In this document: piece after piece, positions 53,165-62,605 of the stretch
How the letters are laid out: each line of letters opens with the position of its first letter
Position numbering within the stretch: the first letter of the stretch is position 1
Assembly: GCA_963630555.1 (NCBI GenBank)
Contig: CAVGND010000001.1
Span: forward strand, 1-64,000
Source: CAVALG01 sp963630555
GTDB lineage: Bacteria; Bacillota; Clostridia; Oscillospirales; Acutalibacteraceae
Direction: 5' to 3'
Length of the DNA: 64,000 bases
Made by a program: the position numbers and the translations under genes
Notes under the pieces: generated by a model
What the model saw: the letters and a program-made list of their open reading frames with translations, nothing else
The model's database searches: none
What the model was told of the DNA's origin: nothing

Positions 53165-54721
53165 GTGGAAAAAATACCAGCAATTGAATTAAAAGGAATA
53201 ACAAAGGTGTTCGGAAACATTGTTGCCAACAAGGATGTAGACCTTACCGCGTATCGTGGCGAGATACTGTCAATTTTGGGCGAAAACGGAAGCGGGAAAA
53301 CCACGCTTATGAATATGATTTCCGGTATATATTATCCTGATCACGGGCAGATTTTTATTGACGGAAATCCTGTTGTTATATCTTCCCCGAAAGATGCTTT
53401 TGAATATAAAATCGGTATGATTCACCAGCATTTTAAACTTGTTGATGTTTTTACGGCAACCGAAAATATTATTTTGGGACTTAAGGATAACGGCAAATTC
53501 AGTTTAAAGCAAAGTGCCGAAAAAGTTAAATCAATAAGCGAGCAATACGGCTTCGATATTGATCCTAATAAAAAAATATACGAAATGTCGGTGTCTGAAA
53601 AACAAACCGTTGAAATTATAAAAACTCTATATCGCGGCGCTAATATTTTAATTCTTGATGAGCCTACCGCCGTTCTTACACCGCAGGAAACCCAAAAATT
53701 GTTTAAAGTCTTACGCCGTATGCGTGATGATGGTAAAACAATCATAATCATTACCCATAAATTGCACGAGGTAATGTCATTGTCCGACCGTGTTGCCGTT
53801 CTTAGAAAAGGCGAATACGTAGGCACTGTAAATACTTCAGAGACCAGTGAAAACAAACTTACGGAGATGATGGTTGGCAAACGCATCAGCCTTAATATTG
53901 AAAGAACAAAGTCTGATAAATGTGAAGATCGTTTGGTTGTCAACAATCTTAACTGCTATAACCGTGACGGTGTAAAGGTTTTAAATGATATTTCTTTTGT
54001 TGCAAAAAGCGGCGAAATTCTCGGCATTGCAGGTATTGCAGGAAGCGGTCAGCGCGAATTGCTCGAATCAATTGCGGGTCTGCAAAAAGTTGAAAACGGT
54101 GATATAATCTATAATGATCCGAAAACCGGCAGGAAAGAGGATTTGCGCAATAAAACGCCTGTTCAGATAAGAGATTTCGGCGTAAGGCTCTCTTTCGTAC
54201 CGGAGGACAGACTGGGTATGGGACTTGTCGGTAATATGGATATTGTCGATAATATGATGCTCAGAAGTTATGAAAAAGGTAAATCGGTATTTTTAGAGCG
54301 TAAATCCCCGAAATCGCTTGCAGAAAAAATAATTGACGAATTGGAGGTTGTAACTCCAAGTGCCAACACTCCCGTTCGTAAACTTTCGGGCGGTAATGTG
54401 CAAAAAGTTCTTGTGGGACGCGAGATAGCTGCAGCGCCTACGGTTCTTATGGCCGCTTACCCCGTAAGGGGACTAGACATAAATTCATCATATTTAATCT
54501 ACAATCTGCTCAACGAACAGAAAAAGAACGGCACCGCTGTTATTTTTGTGGGTGAAGATTTGGATGTTCTTCTGGAATTGTGTGACAGAATAATGGTTAT
54601 AAGTTCCGGCGGTATAAGCGGAATAGTGGATGCTGCCACGGCAACAAAAGAAGAAGTCGGTTTACTTATGACAAAAGTAAACGGTAATGAAAATGACGGA
54701 GGGAATATTAATGCAGACTAA
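53165..54721 (+). CDS. Nucleoside ABC importer ATP-binding protein (NupA/YufO type)
   Basis: A protein of about 518 residues with two ABC domains. The first has GENGSGKT (about 39-46) and a weak signature (MSVSEKQTVEI) before LDEPTAVLTP; the second has a degenerate P-loop (GIAGSGQRELLESIAG), the signature KLSGGNVQKV and a Walker B without glutamate (MAAYPVRGLD), as usual for sugar/nucleoside CUT2-BMP importers. The start is probably GTG 53165; TTG 53156 is only two bases from AGGAGG. It pairs with the BMP lipoprotein and the next two permeases. Confidence 0.9.
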   Translation: MEKIPAIELKGITKVFGNIVANKDVDLTAYRGEILSILGENGSGKTTLMNMISGIYYPDHGQIFIDGNPVVISSPKDAFEYKIGMIHQHFKLVDVFTATENIILGLKDNGKFSLKQSAEKVKSISEQYGFDIDPNKKIYEMSVSEKQTVEIIKTLYRGANILILDEPTAVLTPQETQKLFKVLRRMRDDGKTIIIITHKLHEVMSLSDRVAVLRKGEYVGTVNTSETSENKLTEMMVGKRISLNIERTKSDKCEDRLVVNNLNCYNRDGVKVLNDISFVAKSGEILGIAGIAGSGQRELLESIAGLQKVENGDIIYNDPKTGRKEDLRNKTPVQIRDFGVRLSFVPEDRLGMGLVGNMDIVDNMMLRSYEKGKSVFLERKSPKSLAEKIIDELEVVTPSANTPVRKLSGGNVQKVLVGREIAAAPTVLMAAYPVRGLDINSSYLIYNLLNEQKKNGTAVIFVGEDLDVLLELCDRIMVISSGGISGIVDAATATKEEVGLLMTKVNGNENDGGNINAD

Positions 54722-55811
54722 ATCGGTAAGAGAACCGTTGTTTCACATAGCAAAACGAAACACCATGCCTTGGTGGAAATCATGGTTGATTCGTGCTGCT
54801 GCTGTTGTGATTGCTTTGATTGTCAGTGCAATCGTTACAGTCTTTTTGACAAGAGAAAATCCCTTCAGTGTATATTTTTATATGATTGACGGTGCTATCG
54901 GCACCGAAAGAAGAATTTGGAGCCTTCTGCAAAACATTGCAATGCTGCTTTGCGTTGCTCTTGCCGTAACACCGGCGTTTAAAATGCGATTTTGGAACAT
55001 CGGCGCAGAAGGTCAGGTTTTGGTAGGCGGTTTGGCATCGGCTGCGTGTATGATATTGCTCGGCGGTAAAATTCCCGATACCGTGCTGCTGCTGATAATA
55101 ATTGCTTCAAGCGTTTTGGCAGGTATGCTTTGGGCTGTAATTCCGGCATTTTTTAAAGCCAATTGGAACACCAACGAAACCCTTTTTACACTTATGATGA
55201 ACTATATTGCCATTCAGTTGGTATCTTTCTTTGTTTATAAATGGTCTGTTCCTAAGGGATCGGGTCAGATAGGTGTAATCAACAGCGAAACAGAAGCGGG
55301 TTGGCTTCCGTCAATAGGTAATTACAATTATCTGTTAAATGTTTTGGTCGTTCTTGCAATTACCGTCGCGCTTTATATATACTTAAGATACAGTAAACAC
55401 GGCTATGAACTGACCGTTGTCGGCGAAAGTGAAAACACCGCCCGATACATAGGCGTAAATGTAAAAAAAGTCATTATGAGAACCATGGCACTTTCGGGCG
55501 CTATATGTGGTATAGTAGGAATGTTGCTTGTTTCGGGAACCGATCATACAATAACCCGTGACACCGCAGGCGGACGCGGTTTTACGGCGATTATGGTATC
55601 TTGGCTTGCAAAATTCAATCCTATATATATGATACTTACCTCATTCTTAATTGTATTCCTTCAAAAAGGCGCAACGGAAATATCAACACAGTTCGAACTC
55701 AACGATTCATTTTCGGAAATTATTACGGGAATAATAATCTTCTTTATAATCGGCTGTGAATTCTTTATAAATTATTCGGTTAAATTCCGCAAGAAGGAGG
55801 AAGTTCGGTAA
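54711..55811 (+). CDS. Nucleoside ABC importer permease 1 (NupB/YufP type)
   Basis: A 366-residue membrane protein of the BPD_transp_2 family with about ten segments; the first is at about 24-46 and the conserved FWNIGAEGQVLVGGLAS region follows. It carries the coupling motif near ENTARYIGVNVKKVIMRTMALSGAICGI. ATG 54711 lies 7 bases behind GGAGGG and inside the end of the ATPase gene (11-base overlap). It forms a heterodimer with the next permease. Confidence 0.88.
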   Translation: MQTKSVREPLFHIAKRNTMPWWKSWLIRAAAVVIALIVSAIVTVFLTRENPFSVYFYMIDGAIGTERRIWSLLQNIAMLLCVALAVTPAFKMRFWNIGAEGQVLVGGLASAACMILLGGKIPDTVLLLIIIASSVLAGMLWAVIPAFFKANWNTNETLFTLMMNYIAIQLVSFFVYKWSVPKGSGQIGVINSETEAGWLPSIGNYNYLLNVLVVLAITVALYIYLRYSKHGYELTVVGESENTARYIGVNVKKVIMRTMALSGAICGIVGMLLVSGTDHTITRDTAGGRGFTAIMVSWLAKFNPIYMILTSFLIVFLQKGATEISTQFELNDSFSEIITGIIIFFIIGCEFFINYSVKFRKKEEVR

Positions 55812-56800
55812 TGATTATTCAGTTTATTCAACGTGCAGTAATTCAAGGCATTCCGCTTCTCTTCGGTTCAACAGGTGAAATAATTACCGAAAAAAGCGGT
55901 AATTTGAATCTCGGAATCCCCGGTATTATGTATGTCGGCGGAATAAGCGGCGTTATAGGTGCATTTATGTATGAAAACGCAGTAGGCGCAAGTAGCATTA
56001 ACCCGTTTTTGGCAGTTATCATTCCGCTTTTTGCATCATTGTTAGGTTCGCTCTTAATGGGCTTGATTTATTGTTTTCTTACCGTTACACTTCGTTCAAA
56101 TCAGAATGTTACAGGTCTTGCACTTACCACATTCGGCGTAGGATTCGGTAACTTTTTCGGCGGCTCACTTATAAAACTTACGGGCAGCGAACTTCCGTCC
56201 ATAACGTTGACTGCAACAAGTAACTGCTTTAGAAAGGCCTTGCCTTTTGCCGACAATTTGGGCTGGTTTGGCAAGATATTCTTTTCCTACAGTTTCTTGG
56301 CATATATTTCAATTGCAATCGCTGTTGTGGTGTCAATCATTTTTAAACGCACACGCATAGGTCTTCATCTTCGTGCTGTTGGCGAAAATCCCGCAACCGC
56401 CGATGCCGCAGGCATTAATGTAAACCGTTATAAATACTTTTCAACCTGTATCGGCAGTATGATAGCGGGCCTCGGCGGTCTTTATTATGTCATGGATTAT
56501 GCTAACGGCGTTTGGTCTAATGACGGTTTCGGTGACCGTGGTTGGCTTGCGATAGCATTGGTTATATTCGCCGTTTGGAGGCCAAATATGAGTATACTTG
56601 GATCGATTCTTTTCGGCGGATTGTTTATAGTTCATAACTATGTGCATTTTCTCGGCCTCGGTGTTAGTTCACAGGAAATATTTAAAATGCTTCCGTATGT
56701 CGTTACAATAATCGTACTTGTGGTTATAAGTATGCGCAAAAAGCGTGAAAACCAGCCGCCGCAGGCATTGGGCTTGCCATATTTCCGTGAGGATAGATAA
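55811..56800 (+). CDS. Nucleoside ABC importer permease 2 (NupC/YufQ type)
   Basis: A 329-residue membrane protein of the same family, opening IIQFIQRAVIQGIPLLFGSTG and GNLNLGIPGIMYVGGISG, with the coupling region RAVGENPATADAAGINVNRYKY (about 190-210). Its start overlaps the stop of permease 1 by one base (TAATG) and AGAAGGAGG precedes it. It completes the importer: BMP lipoprotein, ATPase, two permeases, all in the xpt riboswitch operon as far as the sequence shows. Confidence 0.9.
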   Translation: MIIQFIQRAVIQGIPLLFGSTGEIITEKSGNLNLGIPGIMYVGGISGVIGAFMYENAVGASSINPFLAVIIPLFASLLGSLLMGLIYCFLTVTLRSNQNVTGLALTTFGVGFGNFFGGSLIKLTGSELPSITLTATSNCFRKALPFADNLGWFGKIFFSYSFLAYISIAIAVVVSIIFKRTRIGLHLRAVGENPATADAAGINVNRYKYFSTCIGSMIAGLGGLYYVMDYANGVWSNDGFGDRGWLAIALVIFAVWRPNMSILGSILFGGLFIVHNYVHFLGLGVSSQEIFKMLPYVVTIIVLVVISMRKKRENQPPQALGLPYFREDR

Positions 56801-56898
56801 ATATTTGAATAATTTGAGTAAATTGTAATAATTTTTAACTTTATTTGTTACAATTAAAGTGGTAGTATATGACTTGGAAGAATAGTAAAGGTGATATT

Positions 56899-57804
56899 AT
56901 GAAATTGTTTTTTGCCAAGATATATACAAATCACAAACTTTCTACACTTATGTTGTCGGTTATTTCGCTTATACTTGTGGTTTCGTTGGCGATTTCGGTT
57001 TCGGATTTTCTTAAACCGCAGCAACGAGTTCCGGCCAAATCATCTGCCGCCAACAATAAAAATTCCTCGACATCTGAGATATCGTCGGACACTCCGTCTT
57101 CCGCAGTTTCTTCTTCAACTCCTGCACCGCTGCCCGAAAAAGTTTGCTATTTAACTTTTGATGACGGACCTTCGAACAGGACTCCCGAAATACTTGATGT
57201 TTTGGACAGATATAATGCGAAAGCAACCTTTTTCGTTGTCGGAACCTCCAAACTGAATTATCTTCCGGAGATTGTGCGGCGCGGTAATTCCGTCGGCCTC
57301 CATTCCGACAGTCATGTTTATTCAAGTGTCTACGCAAGCGATGACGCTTTTTACGCAGACCTTAATGCAGTTTCCGCAAAAGTTGAGCAGGTAATAGGCT
57401 ACGCTCCAAAACTGATTAGGTTTCCGGGCGGCAGCGATAATGCGGTAAGCAAAGGCTGCCCCGGACTTATGACCAGGCTTACCCAAAGTGTGCGCCAAAA
57501 CGGATATCAATATGTTGATTGGAATATAGTCGCCAATGATACGACCGCTTCAATGATGCAGAACATAAACGGTCACCGTATGACACCTGCTCCCCTTATA
57601 ATTCAGTCCGTTGTCGGTCAAAGTTACCATTCGGACGGTACGGACAGGGAACGCATTTGTGTTTTAATGCACGACGCCGAAGCAAAATATTCAACCGTTG
57701 AGGCGCTGCCTGCTATAATTGAAAATTTGCAATCACGCGGCTATGCGTTTCTGCCGATGGATATGAGTTCACCGGAATTTCACGCCGCAAAGCTTAACAA
57801 CTGA
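56899..57804 (+). CDS. Polysaccharide deacetylase (NodB domain, membrane-anchored)
   Basis: A 301-residue secreted or membrane-anchored enzyme. A basic N-terminus and a hydrophobic segment (about 18-37) form a signal anchor, then a Ser/Pro-rich linker (about 45-85), then a NodB domain: YLTFDDGPSNRTPEIL (metal-binding Asp), LHSDSH (metal-binding His) and RFPGGSDN. It probably deacetylates peptidoglycan or another cell-wall glycan. The ATG 56899 follows AAAGGTGAT; the frame opening at 56869 lacks a ribosome site. Confidence 0.88.
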   Translation: MKLFFAKIYTNHKLSTLMLSVISLILVVSLAISVSDFLKPQQRVPAKSSAANNKNSSTSEISSDTPSSAVSSSTPAPLPEKVCYLTFDDGPSNRTPEILDVLDRYNAKATFFVVGTSKLNYLPEIVRRGNSVGLHSDSHVYSSVYASDDAFYADLNAVSAKVEQVIGYAPKLIRFPGGSDNAVSKGCPGLMTRLTQSVRQNGYQYVDWNIVANDTTASMMQNINGHRMTPAPLIIQSVVGQSYHSDGTDRERICVLMHDAEAKYSTVEALPAIIENLQSRGYAFLPMDMSSPEFHAAKLNN

Positions 57805-57832
57805 TTGAGTGCTCAAATCTTACATAAACTAT

Positions 57833-57867
57833 AAACACCCTGCATCGAGAAACGGTGCAGGGTGTTT
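57833..57867. terminator. Bidirectional terminator
   Basis: AAACACCCTGCATCG and CGGTGCAGGGTGTTT form a 15-pair stem (one G-U) with a 5-base loop between two converging genes. Confidence 0.85.
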
Positions 57868-57884
57868 AGCATTTTACAGGAATA

Positions 57885-58748
57885 TTAACGAAGTTTTCCT
57901 TTCTTTTGGAAGGGAAGATCAAGTTTGACTGTTTCGGGCGGCACTTCAAGAATTTCAGGGTTTGCCAAAAAGTTTGAAAGCCTTCTGAAAGCCTGTGCAT
58001 AGTAAAGTCCGCCTGTGATGCGCTCATCCATAGTAATGCCGAGCGGCATATACTTAACGGTTTTAACTTCACCGTTGTGTAATTCGCACCGTTTTTCAAG
58101 CGTACCTATTGTTATAAAAATTGCCGTGGAACCAAAATTGTAAATGTGATGAAAGATTGCATTTGTACGTATGCTTGCAAGGTTTGAAATAGTCAGGCTC
58201 GAATGAAAAGGACTGACATCTTTTGTTATAACCTTCGGTAAAAGTCCGTGTTTGTCAAGCCACATAAGGAAGGGAACTCCGATAGACAGCAACCCGGGTA
58301 TCTTTATAAGTTTAACGAATTTATCCATACCGTTTTCTTCGCTTGCCTTACGGCTCTTTTCAATAAATTCATTTATTTTGCGGTTAACATCGTATATCGT
58401 ATCAGTAAGTTCAAATTCCACCTTACCCATAGTTTCTTCCGAGTCGGAACCGGGTTTTAAAACAACCATCGCAACCTGAATGTCATTGTGTGCATACACA
58501 CGCTTGTTAATCACAAATCGGTTGAGTTCCGGATATTCTGTCAACAAACGTACATATGCAGATATAAACAGTGCCAAGTGGCTTATTTTATCACCTGATT
58601 TTCGCTTAGTGTTAATATAATTTTGCATAGGTGCATATGGAATATCAACGTTTACATAATTAAGCGAGTCGTTTTTTTTAGTCATTATAAAAGGCACAAC
58701 ACTGTACATAGGATTAACGCCCTTAACTCGCCTGCCATCTCGTCTCAT
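57885..58748 (-). CDS. 2-oxo-acid dehydrogenase E2/chloramphenicol acetyltransferase-like protein, catalytic motif altered
   Basis: A 287-residue protein with the fold pattern of E2 acyltransferase catalytic domains and CAT (for example KISHLALFISAYVRLL, and YMPLGITMDERITGGLYYAQAF at the C-terminus). The catalytic motif of the family (DHRxxDG) reads DERITGG here: both the histidine and the aspartate are changed, so the usual acyl transfer is unlikely. There is no lipoyl or E3-binding domain. The ATG at 58748 has GGAG 7 bases upstream; the promoter -10 box at 58802-58807 excludes the longer start at 58802. Standalone gene. Confidence 0.72.
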   Translation of the reverse strand: MRRDGRRVKGVNPMYSVVPFIMTKKNDSLNYVNVDIPYAPMQNYINTKRKSGDKISHLALFISAYVRLLTEYPELNRFVINKRVYAHNDIQVAMVVLKPGSDSEETMGKVEFELTDTIYDVNRKINEFIEKSRKASEENGMDKFVKLIKIPGLLSIGVPFLMWLDKHGLLPKVITKDVSPFHSSLTISNLASIRTNAIFHHIYNFGSTAIFITIGTLEKRCELHNGEVKTVKYMPLGITMDERITGGLYYAQAFRRLSNFLANPEILEVPPETVKLDLPFQKKGKLR

Positions 58749-58801
58749 CAGCTGTCTCCAATCCGAATTAATTAATAAAAACATAGTATGATTACCGCAC
58801 A

Positions 58802-58830
58802 ATTATACTACAAAAATTGTCGAAGGTCAA
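58802..58830 (-). promoter_or_regulatory. Sigma-A-type promoter of the E2/CAT-like gene
   Basis: TTGACC (58825-58830), 17 bases and TATAAT (58802-58807) on the minus strand. It decides the start codon of the gene at 58748. The rest of the gap up to 59008 is AT-rich and shows nothing else. Confidence 0.8.
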
Positions 58831-59008
58831 TATTTTTATTTGGGTATGCTTTTATAATACAAATAAATCGGACGGGTTTTAAAAATATCTAATTTTTTAA
58901 AACAGATGGGTGAACCTAAAAAGGATTTGATGGCAAGCGATTATTTCCGCGCCGCTTTATTCGCTTTTTGCTTTTAATAAAGATCGTTTAGACTAACTGA
59001 ATATAGTA

Positions 59009-60244
59009 TTATTTTCTCATGTCATCAATCTTTTTGTGGTTGTTTCGGCGAGTCGGTGTCCACTGCATGCCACATCGAAACACAGAAACAACAGCCTCCC
59101 ATCCGGATAATAAAACCCAGAAAGGGAAGAGCAGTTTTGCTTTCAAGCAGGGCATTTGTTGCACTTTTCCTTTTCTGAAGGCGAATAACACCATTATCTC
59201 AAATATCAGGTATGTAATCGCAAGAACTGCCGCGCTGTAAATTATCTGTTTGACCCCAAGCCCATACAGGATGGCACTTACTGCCCATAACACCAGTCCG
59301 CAGGCTGTGAAAAGACAAACAGGATTCATCACCAGATCCGCATACTGCTTCAACCCCGATATTCCGTGGGTGAAAATTGCTTTATGAAATTTTTTTCTGT
59401 ACTTTCGATAACATTGCGTATCGCCAAAAGCCCAGCGCTTGCGCTGTATCAGTGCGTCCTGTATTTTCTCGGGCATTTCCGCATAGAACACTGCTTTCGG
59501 TGCTGCCACCAACTTAGCCTTGTGTAAAACCATAAGGCAGGAAAATTCAAAATCTTCCACAATTGTATCAATCTGATGATATAAATATCTCCACGAAAAT
59601 TTAAACGCATATCCGCTGCCGTAAACATTTACCGGCAACTTCAGTCTGTTGTTTGACTCAGAATTACAGACCATTAGGATATGGTAGAGCATCCCCGACA
59701 GTTGGGAAACAAGATTAGTTTCAAAATTTTTTGATGCGTAATATCCGGAAGCACAATCGGCATGTGTTCCATCCAGTACATCATTAATCTCCGTCAGGAA
59801 ATTCGTATCTGCCAGGGCATCGGCATCAAATACCGCGGCATATTCAAAACTATTTCCGTAGCGCTCCGCCACTGTGTCAAGACCATGGGCTAATGCACCG
59901 CTTTTATACTCTCCGTCTGCTTTTCTGACGATTACTTCCGCACCTGCTTTTTCTGCAATCTCCGCCGTTTTATCCGTGCAGTTATGCGCAATCACAAATA
60001 TTTTATAGCATTCTTTCGGATATGTTTGTCTGTTTAAACTGTCTATCAACTGAGCAATAACCGTTTCTTCATTACGTGCAGGGATCAATATGGCAAATGT
60101 GTGCGGCTTTGCATGTGAATAACTTTTCTCGGGTTTTGAGTGACCGGCGATAGCAATGAATCCCAGCCAAAGTGCATAGAAAGCAACGGCGGAACTGAAG
60201 AACAGCGCCGAAATGCTAATAACGGATGCGATCGTCCCGATCAT
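59009..60244 (-). CDS. Membrane glycosyltransferase family 2 (processive type)
   Basis: A 411-residue protein. After an N-terminal membrane segment (about 8-33) comes a GT2 domain with AILIPARNEETVIAQLIDSL, the metal-binding VFDADALAD (about 138-146) and the acceptor motif IQRKRWAFGD (QxxRW type), as in cellulose, hyaluronan and N-acetylglucosaminyl synthases; two or three membrane segments close it (about 315-385). The GGAGGT site lies before ATG 60244. It is the last gene of a minus-strand unit with an ABC exporter, 14 bases behind the permease. The product glycan is unknown. Confidence 0.85.
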   Translation of the reverse strand: MIGTIASVISISALFFSSAVAFYALWLGFIAIAGHSKPEKSYSHAKPHTFAILIPARNEETVIAQLIDSLNRQTYPKECYKIFVIAHNCTDKTAEIAEKAGAEVIVRKADGEYKSGALAHGLDTVAERYGNSFEYAAVFDADALADTNFLTEINDVLDGTHADCASGYYASKNFETNLVSQLSGMLYHILMVCNSESNNRLKLPVNVYGSGYAFKFSWRYLYHQIDTIVEDFEFSCLMVLHKAKLVAAPKAVFYAEMPEKIQDALIQRKRWAFGDTQCYRKYRKKFHKAIFTHGISGLKQYADLVMNPVCLFTACGLVLWAVSAILYGLGVKQIIYSAAVLAITYLIFEIMVLFAFRKGKVQQMPCLKAKLLFPFWVLLSGWEAVVSVFRCGMQWTPTRRNNHKKIDDMRK

Positions 60245-60258
60245 TTTTGTACCTCCAT

Positions 60259-62598
60259 TTAGTTTAAAACAAGTTCCCTAACCTGTATTTTTCTGATTTT
60301 TCTGGCGGATAGAAGCATAAAAATACAGGAAATTACCACAAGAGCCGCGGCTCCGACCGCAATGAGTACCCGGGGGATCTCAAAATTACATTTTTGAAGA
60401 CCGATACTGCTTAAAAGAAAACTCATGATGGTATTAAAGGCGAAGCCGGAAAGAATACTGCCTGCAGCAACTGCGGTTACGATCCACGGCAAATATGTCA
60501 ATACCGTATGAAGCATCAACGATTTGTCGGAATATCCCAGTGCTTTCATAACACCGAAGTCATATTTTTTGCGTTCCAGTAAATTTTGGATTAAAATATA
60601 CAGCACAAGCAAAACCATTATTAGACTAATTGCAATCATCATTCTGCATATCCATTTTATGCCTGAAAAATAAGTTTCCTTTTGTCCCTGAAGAGCGGAA
60701 CGCATATCAGAAGAAAAAAGAACGGGGATTTTTCCGGCAATTTGTCTGTTAAACTCTTTCACATCCGCATCTTTATCGAGATAAATATAATATTGGTAGG
60801 TCTGCAATGGAGCAATCTTTTCGCAGCCTTCCTTCGTAATGGCAATATCATAACCGAGGTACATCGCACTTTGAAGGAAACCGCATACTTTCAGATCGAC
60901 CTGCTTTCCCGCTATTCTGATGCGAATTGCATCACCTATCTCTATGTTGTTTTCTTTTGCGAATTTCCCACCAATTGCCGCCTCTTCGGGATCTGACGGC
61001 ATATGACCGATATAACAGTAGGACGCATTAGTCAGTCGTTCCGCATCTTCGATTACAACTGCGGATAGATATTCTCCATCCCGGCTTCCTGCCGGAATCA
61101 CCTGATATCCCGCATAATTTTTCACTTCATTACTTTCGTCCAAAATGCGGCATAATTCCGAACAGTCATCATTTGAAACAGTAACAGAGGAATCCGCAAA
61201 TTCGCCCAACACAAATTCCGCAATAGCAGCATCATTGACCAAAATGTTTTGCATGAGAGAAGATCCAAAGGTAGCCAAAAAAGCGGCCAGAAATGCAGTT
61301 ACAAAAACCAGGACATTCTGAAGTATATTTGCACACATGGACTGCATCGGAATAGACAAATGCAGTGGCAGACATAGTTTACGGATGGTCACTTTATTAT
61401 GTACCAAGCGCGGCATCCCCCGGGGAGAATGTATGGTATCCAACGGTGTAATCTTATGCAATTTCCGCATAGAGAGAAAAACTGAAAGGCATACCGCTAA
61501 AATCAATATTCCAACTGTCAGAACAGTAGGCAGCACAAGGAAATGTTCCGAATACGGCAGCCCGGTTTGCGATTCTAAAATCCGATTTATAAACGGGAAC
61601 AGCAGATAGGACGTGCCGATCCCGCAAAGCGACACAATTAATACCAGCAGCACAACTGCCGGAACTACGGAAAGGATCATATCGTGACTTGTGTATCCGA
61701 CTGCTTCCAGAATGCCAAACATTGGCTTGTGATCCGAAATATACAATGCGATATCGGAAAAAATAAGAAAGACCGTCAAAAAAATAAGCAATACGGACAG
61801 CCCGAATATTATTGCAGTGCTAATGGTTTCCATCACATATCTACCGGAAAATACGGCATCATACTTGTTTGTAACCGGCACCGTTGTTCCCGGTACTCCA
61901 TTTGTGATCTGATCAGAAAGTTTCATTTCCATTTTGCGGTTTTCGGTTGGATAGTTCAGGCGGATACTGCATAATAAACTTTCTGTTCCGAAATAATCGA
62001 TTACTTGTGTTGCTTCGTTTTTTGAAAACAAGATGGTGATATACCCGCAATTTTCCGTTGCCGACATAGCATTTGAAAAGAAACCGACCACCGGCAAGAC
62101 GAGATGACGTTCTCCATCGGAGATCGTAAACATATCACCGATTCTGTAGTTTCCGCCAACTTCAAAAATATATGGCAAAAGCACACCGTCTTTTCCTTCC
62201 TCCCGTGAAAGAATCTCTGTTTTCCCGACTTGTTTTTTAGCGCCTTCACCTTCCGGCAGATAGCAAAAATGCGTTGCTAATGTCTCCCCGTTATATTGAT
62301 AATTCGACCACGCATAATAAATCCTGTTCATTTCTGCTTCTGCAATTTTTGATTGCTGCGATAAAATTCTGCCCGTTTCTTCCTCCAGCAGATCAATATC
62401 GTCATGACAGCCGATAAAAGATACATGTTCCGCATGCAACTTATCGTGCTGCCGCACAAAATTTCCCCGATAGTCTGTAAGCAGAATCAGAAATAAATTC
62501 ATCACAGCAGAAATCAAAAAAACGCAGACAACCACTAATACAATCTGACTTTTCATGTTTTGGGAAAGTGCCTTCAGAATCCCGATTCGTTTATTCAT
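60259..62598 (-). CDS. FtsX-like ABC transporter permease
   Basis: A 779-residue membrane protein with the MacB/FtsX plan: an N-terminal segment (about 19-42), an extracellular domain of about 210 residues, three segments (about 260-385), a second anchor (about 425-450), another extracellular domain, and three final segments. Each half ends with an FtsX core; VMKALGYSDKSLM and ILEAVGYTSHDMI mark the two. Such permeases act in lipoprotein release, antimicrobial-peptide export or sensing. It lies 7 bases behind its ATPase. Confidence 0.88.
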   Translation of the reverse strand: MNKRIGILKALSQNMKSQIVLVVVCVFLISAVMNLFLILLTDYRGNFVRQHDKLHAEHVSFIGCHDDIDLLEEETGRILSQQSKIAEAEMNRIYYAWSNYQYNGETLATHFCYLPEGEGAKKQVGKTEILSREEGKDGVLLPYIFEVGGNYRIGDMFTISDGERHLVLPVVGFFSNAMSATENCGYITILFSKNEATQVIDYFGTESLLCSIRLNYPTENRKMEMKLSDQITNGVPGTTVPVTNKYDAVFSGRYVMETISTAIIFGLSVLLIFLTVFLIFSDIALYISDHKPMFGILEAVGYTSHDMILSVVPAVVLLVLIVSLCGIGTSYLLFPFINRILESQTGLPYSEHFLVLPTVLTVGILILAVCLSVFLSMRKLHKITPLDTIHSPRGMPRLVHNKVTIRKLCLPLHLSIPMQSMCANILQNVLVFVTAFLAAFLATFGSSLMQNILVNDAAIAEFVLGEFADSSVTVSNDDCSELCRILDESNEVKNYAGYQVIPAGSRDGEYLSAVVIEDAERLTNASYCYIGHMPSDPEEAAIGGKFAKENNIEIGDAIRIRIAGKQVDLKVCGFLQSAMYLGYDIAITKEGCEKIAPLQTYQYYIYLDKDADVKEFNRQIAGKIPVLFSSDMRSALQGQKETYFSGIKWICRMMIAISLIMVLLVLYILIQNLLERKKYDFGVMKALGYSDKSLMLHTVLTYLPWIVTAVAAGSILSGFAFNTIMSFLLSSIGLQKCNFEIPRVLIAVGAAALVVISCIFMLLSARKIRKIQVRELVLN

Positions 62599-62605
62599 GA
62601 GTTTA

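Noticed and set aside
58749..58802. Longer start of the E2/CAT-like gene at 58802
   Set aside because: The -10 box of its promoter covers 58802-58807, so that codon is not transcribed.
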